Below are positions 25,147 to 34,700 of a stretch of 35,429 nt of DNA, in pieces. Within the stretch, counting starts at the first letter, position 1, and the number at the start of each line of letters is the position of its first letter. Source of the stretch: an uncultured Muribaculaceae bacterium (GTDB lineage: Bacteria > Bacteroidota > Bacteroidia > Bacteroidales > Muribaculaceae); contig CANQRV010000027.1 in the NCBI GenBank assembly GCA_947626355.1, positions 1 through 35,429 on the forward strand, read 5' to 3'. The notes below the pieces were generated by a model that saw nothing but the letters and a program-made list of their open reading frames with translations, searched no databases and had not been told where the DNA came from. The position numbers and the translations under genes were made by a program.

Positions 25147-26493
25147 TTATAGATCCACTTGCTCTTCTGATTGCTGCTCGTTGTCATGGATACGCGCCAG
25201 AATCTCCTGCGAGCGTATGAAATCCTTATACTCGTTGTGGGCGTTCACTTTCTCCACGGGTAGGTCGGCGTCGGAATTTCCCTCCCAGCGGCGGCAGTGG
25301 TAGAGCACGTCGTAGATGCGCCCCACCTTGTAGTCGCGGCTCACGCGGAGACACATTGCGTAGTCTTCGCCGTAGCTCACGTTGGGGAAGAGGAATTCCC
25401 TCACCAGAGGTGTGTAGAAGGCTCTCGGTGCGCCGAAGCCGTTGACGCGCAGGGCGTTGTTGGCTCCGTTGCGGTCGCTCCATTCCTTATGGTCGATCAC
25501 TCCGGGTGGTATCGGGTTGAGATTGAAGTCGCTCAGCATATATGAGCCCACCACCATACCGCATTTCTCTCTGTGGAATTTCTCTACAATCCGGCTCAGA
25601 GTGTCCTTGCCGCTGTAGACGTCATCGCTGTCGAGCTGCACGGCGAAGCGGCCGCAGCGTGGGTCGAGCACTGCTTTGTTCCAGCAGCCTCCGATGCCTA
25701 AGTATTCGTCTGCGCTCGGTCGAATCACGACCAGTCTCGGGTCTGTGATGCCGTCGAGCACCTCCGAGGTGCCGTCGGTGCTTCCGTTGTCTACCGCTAT
25801 CACATTGAAGTCGAAGCCGGTCTGCTGCGAGAGGGCGGAGGCCACTGCATCGCCGATGGTCCTCACGCGGTCTTTCACAGGTATCACCACGCTGGCTTCT
25901 ACAGGAAAGTTGCCGTCGGCCACGTTCACTTCAGCATGGGTCTTGCAGAGCGCGTCGCATGAAGCCAGAAATCTCTTCAACACTTCCTCGTTTTCCTTCT
26001 GGCGGGCGGCTTTCTCGGCCAGGAGATAGTCGTGTTGTTTCTGGCCGCTTTTCCTGTTGTCGAGCTTGTCTACGGTATAGAGGTACTCCGGGATATATGC
26101 CACCGTGTTCCAGTAGGTGAGTCTGAGGCGCAGGGCATACCATCCGCCGTCGAGATATGTCTTGATGTAGTCGCCCTCGGTGTTTATCACGTTTATCACG
26201 TCGGCGCAGTTGAGTAGCACTATGCTTCCGAAGTCGAAGTCGTCTCTCACGGAGCCCAGCTGGCAGTCTATCACGGGGTGCGGCGTGACGTTGCCCTGTT
26301 CATCGCGCTCCCGGTAGTGGCAGTAGAGTAGCGACACGTCGGTGTCGCGGGCTATCTGGAGCATTCTTGTCTCGAAGTTGGAGTCAAGCTTCAGCTCGCG
26401 GTCGCCGAAGATGACGAATATATATGGCTCGAGACCGTTGTCGCAGATCTCGTCATATAGTTGTCCTGTATCAGTAAATCTTACGTATTTCAT
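25147..26493 (-). CDS. Family 2 glycosyltransferase with extra N-terminal domain
   Basis: A 448-residue protein. Residues about 200-420 form a GT-A (GT2) domain: EASVVIPVKDRVRTIGDAVASAL (nucleotide-binding start), VDNGSTDGTSEVL, and the DxD-type motif QLDSDD at 287-291 for metal and sugar-nucleotide binding. Residues 1-190 look like a truncated second GT-A-like unit (VSLLYCHYRERDEQGNV, then GWYALRLRLTYWNTVAYIPEYL) rather than membrane helices. There are no membrane segments, so it probably acts at the cytoplasmic face. The donor and acceptor are unknown. It starts 11 bases after the amidase stop and ends 13 bases before the DUF4922 gene, in the same unit. Capsule or glycoprotein synthesis is an alternative role, but no polysaccharide genes lie nearby. 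Confidence 0.83.
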   Translation of the reverse strand: MKYVRFTDTGQLYDEICDNGLEPYIFVIFGDRELKLDSNFETRMLQIARDTDVSLLYCHYRERDEQGNVTPHPVIDCQLGSVRDDFDFGSIVLLNCADVINVINTEGDYIKTYLDGGWYALRLRLTYWNTVAYIPEYLYTVDKLDNRKSGQKQHDYLLAEKAARQKENEEVLKRFLASCDALCKTHAEVNVADGNFPVEASVVIPVKDRVRTIGDAVASALSQQTGFDFNVIAVDNGSTDGTSEVLDGITDPRLVVIRPSADEYLGIGGCWNKAVLDPRCGRFAVQLDSDDVYSGKDTLSRIVEKFHREKCGMVVGSYMLSDFNLNPIPPGVIDHKEWSDRNGANNALRVNGFGAPRAFYTPLVREFLFPNVSYGEDYAMCLRVSRDYKVGRIYDVLYHCRRWEGNSDADLPVEKVNAHNEYKDFIRSQEILARIHDNEQQSEEQVDL

Positions 26494-26504
26494 GATTGTT
26501 TAGA

Positions 26505-29500
26505 TTAGAAGTCGAGGGTGTCGAGCACGCGTTTCATCAGGAAGTCACGCTCCGAGGCGTTCTGTATCGACTCGAAGGGAATCGCCGACACTACAGCGCC
26601 CCCTTTGCCATGACGGGTGAGCATCGCAGCCGTCGCGCTGCTGTCGGGATACATCATCAGTATCTCTGACTTGCGGCCGTCGGAAGCCGCAAGTATGTCG
26701 GGATTTTCAACGATGTAGTGGTCCTCGTTGAGCGTCGTGCTGTAGTGTATCGCCGACCCGCGTCCCGATGAGAGGCTTCCCGCGAGATCCATCCTGCCGA
26801 GATAGTTGCGTTCCGAGCCGCCGGGCGCTATGCCGAGCACTTTCCCCGCGAATTCGGCCGAGCCGGCCGGTGCGCGGAAGTCGTAGGGGTCGGAGGCTAC
26901 GTATTCACCGCTCACGAAGAGTCGACCCCCTTTCTCGATGAAGTGGGTCAGCTCTTTCTGGAGCTTCTCCGGGAAGGCGATATATCGGCATCCCATATAG
27001 CCGGCGCCTGTCACGGTCGCTTTCTGCTTGCCGAGGATCAGGTCCACCGTCTTGAAGTCGGAAAGCTTGACCTCGCCGTTCTCTACTGCTCCGAGGCTCG
27101 TTGAGATGAAGCCTCTCCCCGAGGCGGATATCGAGGCGCCGTGCACTGCCGGATAGTCGAAGGTGTTGCCTGCTATGACTGTCGATGCGTATTCATCGCT
27201 GCTGCGTCCGAAACGCTCGCCGGCACTGCGGTTGTATTCAGTCTGATAGCCCGTGAACGAGATATCGTTGATGTAGGGCACTCCGAAATCCGTCTCGGCG
27301 TTGAATCCCGCCATCCCGTCGGCGCTGAAGCTCGATGGGGCGCTGACGCGTGTGAAGCCGTTTATGATGAGCACCGGCTCTCTGCCGTCGGGAGCTTCCC
27401 GGAAAGAGAGCACCTCCGAGGGGAACGACACTCCTCCCTTGTTGGCGGCGATCACCTTAAACGAGTGAATGTCGTTGTCATTGCATTTCAATGTGAAATG
27501 TGTGGCGCTTGTCTCGCCGATCCTGTGGAATCCGAGCTCTCCCTCGCTGCGTTCGTAGATGATGTATTTCTCGGCTTTGGCAGTCTGCTCCAGAGGGTCG
27601 TCGGTCGGGCGCCACGACAGCTTGTAGTGGCCCTTCTTCTGGCGCTCGATTGAGAAATCCTTCACCGGCAGAGGCTGGATCACTACCTCACGGCCTTTGC
27701 GCTCCGCCACGAAGCGCGCGATTGCCTTGTAGACGGCGCGCCCCACGAGGAATCTGAACGAAGGATCGAGTCCGTAACGCATGTCGCCGAAGTTCTGATG
27801 GCTCATCAGCTCGATAAGGGAAGTGGGCACTTCCGGCACACGGGCCTCGACATACGACTTGTCCCACATCGAGCGGCGTGTCCAGTCAGGCTCGTATGTC
27901 TGGCGGATGTCGGTCGTGATCTGGCGCATCAGCATGTCGGTGAACATTCGCGAGTTGATGCGCGGGGTGCCGTCCACGTAGGAGTCGCCCCCATTGGTGT
28001 AATAGATGCCGAGTGTGCCCACTATGGAGTCGTCGATTTTCTTTCCGGCGTCGGAATGAAGGGCCATGGTGACATCTACCGGTATCTTGAGGCCGTCACG
28101 GCCGGGGAGCACTCGTGAGCCACCGGCGAGATAGTTCACCCAGTGTCCTCTTGAGGTGTAGTCGTCTTTGTAGTCGTCGGTGCCCTCGTAGGGTGAATAG
28201 ACATAGTCGGGCATTCCGGCCCATTGCAGCCAGTAGCGGGCTCCTTCCAGATAACGGGGCATTCCGGATATCTTGAATGTGGGCGCCGGGCGCGAGGCTG
28301 ATGCCTGGAGGGGGTCGGCCTGCTGAGGCTCGCCGTCGCTCTCGTCGTTGGCGTTCTCGTTCTGTTCTCCCTGGGTTTCCTCATCTTCCTCATCCTCTTC
28401 CTCCGATGTGTCCTCGGGCGTTTCCGCGGAATCGAGGGGAGTGGATGGGTCTATGAAGACATCGCTTCTGTGGGGGCTTCTCGCGATGTTGCCCATACCG
28501 CCCCCGATTTTCACGGCGTCGGCTGTCAGTATCCTGCCGGCCCCTTTCTGCGACATGTTGGATAGCGTCACCACCGGCTCGGTGTCGCTGTAGCCTGCTT
28601 CAAGCGGGAAGGTGCCGAGATATATCCAGGTGCCTCCCCCCATGGTCTGGTTTACGCGATACTGCTTCGACCCTCCCGAGTAGTTCACTGTGTAGAGGGC
28701 GTCTTCCGTTGAGTTGGGCAGCGACTTGTAGCTTACATACACTGCATATTCGCCGTCTTCCGGTATGTCGGCATACCAGGCGGCCAGCGACGGCTTGCCC
28801 GAGCTCACGGTCGTGGTCTGTCGGTATGTGCCGTTCTCAAAGGGGTTCTCGGTGTCGCGGAAGTCGGGCAGGTCGTAGATGAATCCCTCTCCCTCGCCAG
28901 TGGCCCACGCCCTGGAGCCGGTCTGCTCGCGGTAGGTGGTCTGCGAGTAGACGGCTCCGTCCGGGTTGATGTCGTTGTCGACTATCACCTCGTTGCGGTT
29001 GATGTCGCGTTCGCGCGGCAGCATCACGTATGCGCCGGCGTTCTCGAGCATAGGGGCGATGTAGGGGAGCACGTAACCCATGGTGTAGGTGTCCTCACAC
29101 ACCTGGAAGAGCAGAGGCCGCTGCCACATCCACCCTCCGGCCGAAGGACGGTAGTAGCGTCCGTGGCTCGGCCATAGCGCCACGATGTCACCCTCCATTC
29201 CTTTCACGGGATGCACGTCGGGATTCTCCTCCACTACGAAAGGGATGTTCTTGCGGTATTGCTCCGGCAGCTTGTCGACCTCCGTGATGTAGTAGGAGAG
29301 TGATTTGTCTCTCACGTTGAGGGTCACGGTGTAGTCGGAGAGGGAGTCGGGGAGGGCGTCGACGGCGCTCTTCCTGAGGTTCATGATCAGGTCTCGCGTC
29401 ACCGGGAGATATGTGAAGTTCTCGTTGAGGTTCAGTCTCGCTATCCTGCTCTGCCTGTCGGGCACAACGCTGTTGACGCGCAGGCCGCCGGGATTCACGT

Positions 29501-29843
29501 TGTCGGGCACAGCCGCAGTCACCGCGTCGTTTATGAGCAGCGTGAGCGAGTCGCTGAGTATCTTCTCCTCAGGAGGAGTGTATTGCTTGTGCTGTATGGT
29601 GTTGTTTCTCTTCGCCCTCGACTTGCGGCTCTTGCCTGAACGCTTCTTTTTCGATGTCTTCTTTTTCGGCGATGTCGATTTCTTCTTCTTTTTCGATGAA
29701 GTGGTCTTCTTCGACTTCTTCTTCTTCTTTGATGTCTGTGTAGTCTTTGCTTTCGACTTTCTCGGCGCCGCTTCCGAGGCGGTGCCGAATGCGCAGGCCA
29801 TCAGCAGCGCGCAGATGATGGCATAGATGGTTTTTCTTATCAT
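26505..29843 (-). CDS. Large exported Amidase_3 protein split by a golvesin-like domain
   Basis: A 1112-residue protein; Bacteroidales homologues are often annotated as xanthan lyase. Order: signal peptide (about 1-26); lysine-rich tract (29-80); amidase part 1 with zinc ligands H227 (WPSHGRYY) and E250 (QVCEDTYTMGYV) and the loop LPRERD; insertion of about 300 residues with a golvesin-like beta domain (about 300-447) and an acidic linker (about 470-510, TSEEEDEEDEETQ); amidase part 2 with H596 (TMALHSDAG) and catalytic E678 (SLIELMSHQN); a fibronectin-III-like domain (about 724-815); and a C-terminal region (about 830-1112) including a glutamine-amidotransferase-like fold (LIINGFTRV). Amidase_3 cuts MurNAc-L-Ala bonds. 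The start is ATG 29843, after which a normal leader follows; an earlier frame (29933) is not needed. It is the first gene of its unit. Confidence 0.85.
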   Translation of the reverse strand: MIRKTIYAIICALLMACAFGTASEAAPRKSKAKTTQTSKKKKKSKKTTSSKKKKKSTSPKKKTSKKKRSGKSRKSRAKRNNTIQHKQYTPPEEKILSDSLTLLINDAVTAAVPDNVNPGGLRVNSVVPDRQSRIARLNLNENFTYLPVTRDLIMNLRKSAVDALPDSLSDYTVTLNVRDKSLSYYITEVDKLPEQYRKNIPFVVEENPDVHPVKGMEGDIVALWPSHGRYYRPSAGGWMWQRPLLFQVCEDTYTMGYVLPYIAPMLENAGAYVMLPRERDINRNEVIVDNDINPDGAVYSQTTYREQTGSRAWATGEGEGFIYDLPDFRDTENPFENGTYRQTTTVSSGKPSLAAWYADIPEDGEYAVYVSYKSLPNSTEDALYTVNYSGGSKQYRVNQTMGGGTWIYLGTFPLEAGYSDTEPVVTLSNMSQKGAGRILTADAVKIGGGMGNIARSPHRSDVFIDPSTPLDSAETPEDTSEEEDEEDEETQGEQNENANDESDGEPQQADPLQASASRPAPTFKISGMPRYLEGARYWLQWAGMPDYVYSPYEGTDDYKDDYTSRGHWVNYLAGGSRVLPGRDGLKIPVDVTMALHSDAGKKIDDSIVGTLGIYYTNGGDSYVDGTPRINSRMFTDMLMRQITTDIRQTYEPDWTRRSMWDKSYVEARVPEVPTSLIELMSHQNFGDMRYGLDPSFRFLVGRAVYKAIARFVAERKGREVVIQPLPVKDFSIERQKKGHYKLSWRPTDDPLEQTAKAEKYIIYERSEGELGFHRIGETSATHFTLKCNDNDIHSFKVIAANKGGVSFPSEVLSFREAPDGREPVLIINGFTRVSAPSSFSADGMAGFNAETDFGVPYINDISFTGYQTEYNRSAGERFGRSSDEYASTVIAGNTFDYPAVHGASISASGRGFISTSLGAVENGEVKLSDFKTVDLILGKQKATVTGAGYMGCRYIAFPEKLQKELTHFIEKGGRLFVSGEYVASDPYDFRAPAGSAEFAGKVLGIAPGGSERNYLGRMDLAGSLSSGRGSAIHYSTTLNEDHYIVENPDILAASDGRKSEILMMYPDSSATAAMLTRHGKGGAVVSAIPFESIQNASERDFLMKRVLDTLDF
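29604..29759 (-). repeat. Lysine-codon repeat tract in the amidase gene
   Basis: Codons for residues 29-80 are mostly AAG/AAA with interspersed TCx and ACx, giving runs of five lysines flanked by S, T and P. The sequence of G/A and T/C triplets is imperfectly repetitive and could slip. The charge density would bind teichoic-acid-free wall, LPS or nucleic acid; the role is not known. Confidence 0.75.
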
Positions 29844-29889
29844 TTTCCGGTTTGTATGCAGAATTAAATGAGACCCCTGTAATATGGAT

Positions 29890-29906
29890 GCCGGGTGGCG
29901 CCCGGC
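29890..29906 (-). other. GC-rich hairpin in the amidase 5' leader
   Basis: GCCGGG (29890-29895) and CCCGGC (29901-29906) form a perfect 6-bp stem with the loop TGGCG, within the leader of the minus-strand amidase mRNA (predicted start near 29913-29916). The stem is short but all G-C. No other gene signal surrounds it; it may affect mRNA stability or translation. Confidence 0.45.
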
Positions 29907-29919
29907 CGTAATTCTGCAA

Positions 29920-29950
29920 CAAAAATAGTGCAAAAAAATGGAATTTGCAA
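29920..29950 (-). promoter_or_regulatory. Promoter of the six-gene amidase-to-rmuC unit
   Basis: On the minus strand TTG (29948-29950), 20 bases, then TATTTTTG (29920-29927) fit the Bacteroidetes pattern. The start of transcription would be about 29913-29916, with a leader near 70 bases before the ATG at 29843. Its -33 box directly abuts that of the divergent fumarase promoter. Confidence 0.68.
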
Positions 29951-29975
29951 CTCTTGTATTTATTTCTTAATTTTG
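29944..29975 (+). promoter_or_regulatory. Promoter of class I fumarase
   Basis: TTTG (29944-29947), a spacer of 20 bases and TAATTTTG (29968-29975) are an exact Bacteroidetes match. Transcription should begin near 29979-29982, leaving a leader of about 66 bases. The -33 TTTG touches the minus-strand promoter's TTG without a gap. Confidence 0.75.
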
Positions 29976-30047
29976 TAGACTGAAAGGGCGACGGCCGAGG
30001 CTGCCGCCGGTTTACCCCGTCAAATGTAATCTAACACATCTAATATT

Positions 30048-31694
30048 ATGCCGACAAAACCATTCCATTATCAGGAAATGTTTCCGCTTGGCCCCGACAC
30101 TACAGAGTATCAGCTCATCACCAAGGATTATGTGAGAGTTGAGAACTGGAACGGCCACGAGATGCTCGTGGTCGACCCCGAGGCCCTCACACTCATCGCC
30201 AATGTGGCAAGCCACAACTGCTCGTTCATGCTCCGCCGCGAGCACAACGAGATGGTGGCTAAGATCCTTTCCGATCCAGAGGCTTCCGACAATGATAGAT
30301 ACGTGGCCCTGACCATGCTCCGCAACGCCGAGGTAGCCGCCAAGGGTGTGCTCCCGTTCTGTCAGGACACCGGTACGTCGATCTGCGCCGGGTATAAGGG
30401 CCAGCAGGTATGGACCGGCTGCGACGACGAGGAGAAAATCTCGCTCGGAGTCTACAAGACCTACACCGAGAACAATCTGAGGTATTCGCAGAACGCCCCC
30501 CTCAATATGTACGACGAGGTCAACACCGGGTGCAACCTCCCCGCACAGATCGACATCCACGCGACAGAGGGCGATGAATACAGGTTCCTCTTCATCGCGA
30601 AGGGCGGCGGCTCGGCCAACAAGACATATCTCTATCAGGAGACAAAGGCCATCCTCAATCCCAAGACCCTCGTTCCTTTCCTCGTGGAGAAGATGAAGAC
30701 CCTCGGCACCGCCGCATGCCCGCCCTATCATATCGCGTTCGTGATCGGCGGCACTTCGGCCGAGGCCAACCTCGCTGCCGTGAAGAAGGCTTCCGCGAAA
30801 TATTACGACAATCTCCCCACCGAGGGCAATGAATACGGCCACGCCTTCCGCGACGTGGAGCTGGAGAAGGAGCTGCTTGAGCAGGCCCACTGTCTCGGCC
30901 TCGGCGCTCAGTTCGGCGGCAAGTATTTCGCCCACGACATCCGTGTGATCCGCATGCCGCGCCACGGCGCCTCGTGCCCCGTCGGCATGGGTGTGAGCTG
31001 CTCGGCCGACCGCAATGTCAAGGCCAAGATCAACCGCGACGGCCTCTGGATCGAGAAGCTCGACGAGTTCCCCGGCGAGCTCATCCCCGAGGAGCTCAGA
31101 AACCAGGGTGAGGGCGAGGTCGTGAAGATCGACCTGAACCGTCCGATGCCCGAGATCCTCGCTGAGCTCGACAAGTATCCCGTCTCGACGCGTCTATCGC
31201 TAAACGGCACCATCATCGTGGGCCGCGACATCGCCCATGCCAAGATCAAGGAGCGTCTCGACGCAGGCGAGCCCATGCCGCAGTATCTCAAAGACCATCC
31301 CATCTACTACGCCGGGCCGGCAAAGAAGCCCGAGGGCATGCCTTCCGGATCCTTCGGCCCGACTACAGCCGGACGTATGGATCCCTATGTCGACCAGTTC
31401 CAGGCTGCCGGAGGTTCAATGGTCATGATCGCCAAGGGCAACCGCTCCCAGCAGGTCACCGACGCATGCAGGAAGCATGGCGGTTTCTATCTCGGCTCCA
31501 TCGGCGGTCCCGCCGCTATCCTCGCCCAGAACTCCATCAAGAAGGTTGAGCTCCTCGAGTATCCCGAGCTCGGCATGGAGGCCATCTGGAAGATCGAGGT
31601 GGAGAATTTCCCCGCATTCATCCTCGTCGACAACAAGGGCAACGACTTCTTCAAGCAGATCAAGCCCCGCTGTCCGCTCGACACATGTAAGTAA
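30048..31694 (+). CDS. Class I fumarate hydratase (iron-sulfur)
   Basis: A 548-residue class I fumarase, which interconverts fumarate and malate using an oxygen-sensitive [4Fe-4S] cluster. The three cluster cysteines are in the E. coli FumA-like contexts: C105 (LPFCQDTGT), C224 ([19 protein letters not shown]) and C310 ([18 protein letters not shown]). The second half has the beta-subunit signature ([20 protein letters not shown]) and [11 protein letters not shown]. Length is the usual single-chain form, so alpha and beta parts are fused. In Bacteroidales this enzyme supports the reductive arm that ends in succinate or propionate. It has its own promoter at 29944-29975 and a strong hairpin after the stop at 31704-31751. 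No residue is missing. Confidence 0.96.
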   Translation: MPTKPFHYQEMFPLGPDTTEYQLITKDYVRVENWNGHEMLVVDPEALTLIANVASHNCSFMLRREHNEMVAKILSDPEASDNDRYVALTMLRNAEVAAKGVLPFCQDTGTSICAGYKGQQVWTGCDDEEKISLGVYKTYTENNLRYSQNAPLNMYDEVNTGCNLPAQIDIHATEGDEYRFLFIAKGGGSANKTYLYQETKAILNPKTLVPFLVEKMKTLGTAACPPYHIAFVIGGTSAEANLAAVKKASAKYYDNLPTEGNEYGHAFRDVELEKELLEQAHCLGLGAQFGGKYFAHDIRVIRMPRHGASCPVGMGVSCSADRNVKAKINRDGLWIEKLDEFPGELIPEELRNQGEGEVVKIDLNRPMPEILAELDKYPVSTRLSLNGTIIVGRDIAHAKIKERLDAGEPMPQYLKDHPIYYAGPAKKPEGMPSGSFGPTTAGRMDPYVDQFQAAGGSMVMIAKGNRSQQVTDACRKHGGFYLGSIGGPAAILAQNSIKKVELLEYPELGMEAIWKIEVENFPAFILVDNKGNDFFKQIKPRCPLDTCK

Positions 31695-31703
31695 TTCCAT
31701 ATT

Positions 31704-31751
31704 TTTCAGGGCTGCGGAGGCCGGTAGGTTGCCGGCGCCGCAGCCCTGAAA
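31704..31751. other. Perfect 14-bp hairpin between fumarase and glycosidase genes
   Basis: TTTCAGGGCTGCGG (31704-31717) and CCGCAGCCCTGAAA (31738-31751) are perfect complements around a 20-base loop that itself holds a GCCGG/CCGGC pair. The hairpin begins nine bases after the fumarase stop. On the plus strand it is not followed by a T-run (next bases CTAACCTTA), whereas a T-run precedes it, so it is an incomplete terminator. It may stabilise the fumarase mRNA end or act as a Rho/processing site. The glycosidase gene begins 20 bases later, and I see no clear promoter for it. Confidence 0.7.
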
Positions 31752-31771
31752 CTAACCTTAATCTTTATAAT

Positions 31772-34700
31772 ATGTTACAGATTTTCAGATTGCTGCCCCT
31801 CGCGGCCGCCATGCTGATGCCGCTGGCTGCCCAGAGCGCAGCCAAGCCTGACGCCAAGGTGATCACCAACGGCGAGGTATGGCTCGACACAGACGGCAAT
31901 CCCATCAATGCCCACGGTGCCGGCATGCTCTATCATAACGGCAAATACTATCTCTACGGAGAATATAAGAAAGGGGAGACCATACTTCCCGACTGGGCTA
32001 CCTGGGAATGCTATCGCACCGATGTCACCGGCATCGGTTGCTATTCAAGCCCCGATATGGTCAACTGGACTTTCGAGGGAATCGTGCTCCCCGCCGAGCC
32101 CGACGACTCATCGAGCGACCTTAACCCTGCCAATGTGCTCGAACGCCCTAAGGTGGTCTACAATCCCAAGACCGGCAAGTTCGTGATGTGGATGCACGTC
32201 GACAGCGCCGACTACGGCAAAGCTGCCGCAGGCGTGGCCGTGGCCGACAAGCCTACGGGCCCGTTCAGGTATCTCGGCTCCTTCCGGCCCAACAACAGCA
32301 TGAGCCGCGACCAGACGATCTTCGTCGACGATGACGGCAGGGCATATCAGTTCTCATCTTCCGAAAACAACCAGACTCTTCATATCAACGAGCTGACCGA
32401 CGACTATCTCCGTCCCACCGGCCGCTTCACCCGCAATTTCATCGGTGACGCACGCGAAGCCCCTGCCGTGTTTAAGCACGACGGAAAGTATTATATGCTC
32501 TCCAGCGGCTGCACCGGCTGGGATCCAAACCACGCCGAGATTGCAGTGGCCGACTCCATAATGGGGCAGTGGACCACCATCGGTGACCCCTGCACAGGTC
32601 CTGACGCTGACAAGACTTTCTACGCCCAGAGCACCTACGTGCAGCCCGTACACGGTAAGAAAGACCTCTACGTGGCCATGTTCGACAGATGGAACAAGCT
32701 CGATCTCGAGGACTCCCGTTATGTATGGCTCCCCATCGATTTCTCCGACGGTAAGGTCACCATTCCCTGGAAGGAGAAATGGAGCCCCGCCGACTACGCC
32801 GACCAGACTCGCTTTGAGGCCGGCGACGGCACGTTCCTCCTCAATGGCGAGCCTTTCGTGGTGAAGGCCGCCGAGCTCCACTATCCGCGAATCCCAAAGG
32901 AATACTGGGAGCAGCGCATCCAGCTCTGCAAGGCCCTCGGCATGAACACCATCTGTCTCTATACTTTCTGGAATGCCCATGAGCCCAAGGAGGGGGAGTT
33001 TGACTTCACCGGCCAGAACGACCTCCGTGAGTTTGTGAAGCTCTGCGAGAAAAACGGTATGAAGGTGATTCTCCGCCCCGGCCCGTATGTGTGCGCCGAG
33101 TGGGAGATGGGCGGCCTGCCATGGTGGCTCCTCAAGAACAAGGACGTGCGTCTGCGTGAGAATGATCCATACTTCATGGAGCGCGTGGATAAGTTCCAGA
33201 AGGCTGTGGCCGAGCAGGTGGGCGACCTCACGATCGCCGACGGCGGCCCGATCATCATGGTGCAGGTGGAGAATGAATACGGCTCCTACGGCACCGACAA
33301 GCCTTACGTCTCGGCCATCCGCGACATGCTCCGCAAGAATTTCGGCGACAATGTCACCCTCTTCCAGTGCGACTGGTCGTCAAACTTCCTCAACAACGGC
33401 CTCGACGACCTGATCTGGACGATGAACTTCGGCACAGGTGCCAATATCGACCAGCAGTTTGCGAAGCTTAAGGAGGTGCGCCCCGACAGCCCCCTGATGT
33501 GCTCCGAGTTCTGGAGCGGATGGTTCGACAAGTGGGGTGCCAACCACGAGACCCGCCCCGCTGAGGATATGATAGCAGGCATCGACGAGATGCTCTCCAA
33601 GGGAATCTCATTCAGCCTCTACATGACCCACGGAGGCACCAACTGGGGCCATTGGGCCGGCGCCAACTCTCCCGGCTTCGCTCCCGACGTAACTTCCTAC
33701 GACTACGATGCCCCCATCTCCGAGTCTGGTCAGATCACTCCCAAATACAATCTCCTCCGCGAGACCCTCGCCAAGTATAACGACGGCAAGAAGCTCCCCC
33801 CGGTGCCCGCCACCATCAAGCCCGTTGCGGTCAAGGAGTTCCGGCTCACCGAGGTGGCGCCCCTCTTCGCCAATCTCCCCGAGCCTAAGGAGGATATGGA
33901 GCTGCGCACAATGGAGGAATACGACCAGGGTTTCGGCAGCATCATATATCAGACCACCCTCCCGAAGCTCGACGAGCCCGCTCTGCTTACGGTCGATGAG
34001 GCACACGACTTCGCTCAGGTGTTTGTCAACGACAGGTATATCGGGAAGCTCGACCGCCGCAACGGCGAGAAGGAGCTCATCATCCCCTCCTGCCCCAGGG
34101 ACTCTAAGCTCACCATCCTCGTGGAGGCCATGGGCCGCATCAATTTCGGCCGCGCCATCAAGGACTTCAAGGGCATCGTGGGCAAGGTGACACTCACCGA
34201 GCAGAAGGACGGCTTCAAATATGTCTGCGACCTCAAGGACTGGAAGGTATATCAGCTTCCCGACGAGCTCGATTTCTATGAGTCGATGCAGTTCCAGCCT
34301 ATGGCGTCTGTATCTGCCGACGACCAGGGTCGTCTACCGAGAGGTGTCTATCGCGGCACTTTCAATGTCTCCAGACCTTCCGACACCTTCCTCGACTTCA
34401 GCTCATGGGGCAAAGGTCTTGTCTACGTCAACGGTCATCCTCTCGGCCGCATCTGGGAGATCGGCCCGCAGCAGACGCTCTACACTCCGGGTCCCTGGCT
34501 GAAGAAGGGTGAGAACGAGATCGTGGTGTTTGATATCGTCGGTCCCCGTGAGGCTACCGTTGAAGGTCTCCGTGAGCCGCTCCTCGACCAGCTTCTCGTG
34601 AAGAAGCCGCTCACCCACCGCGAGGAGGGTCAGGAGCTCGACCTCAGCGGCATGACGCCGGTGCTCGCCGGCGAGTTCGCACCCGGCAACGGGTGGCAGG

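Noticed and set aside
29383..29826. Plus-strand frame rich in phenylalanine
   Set aside because: It is the complement of the lysine tract of the amidase; the FFFFF runs are only reversed lysine codons.
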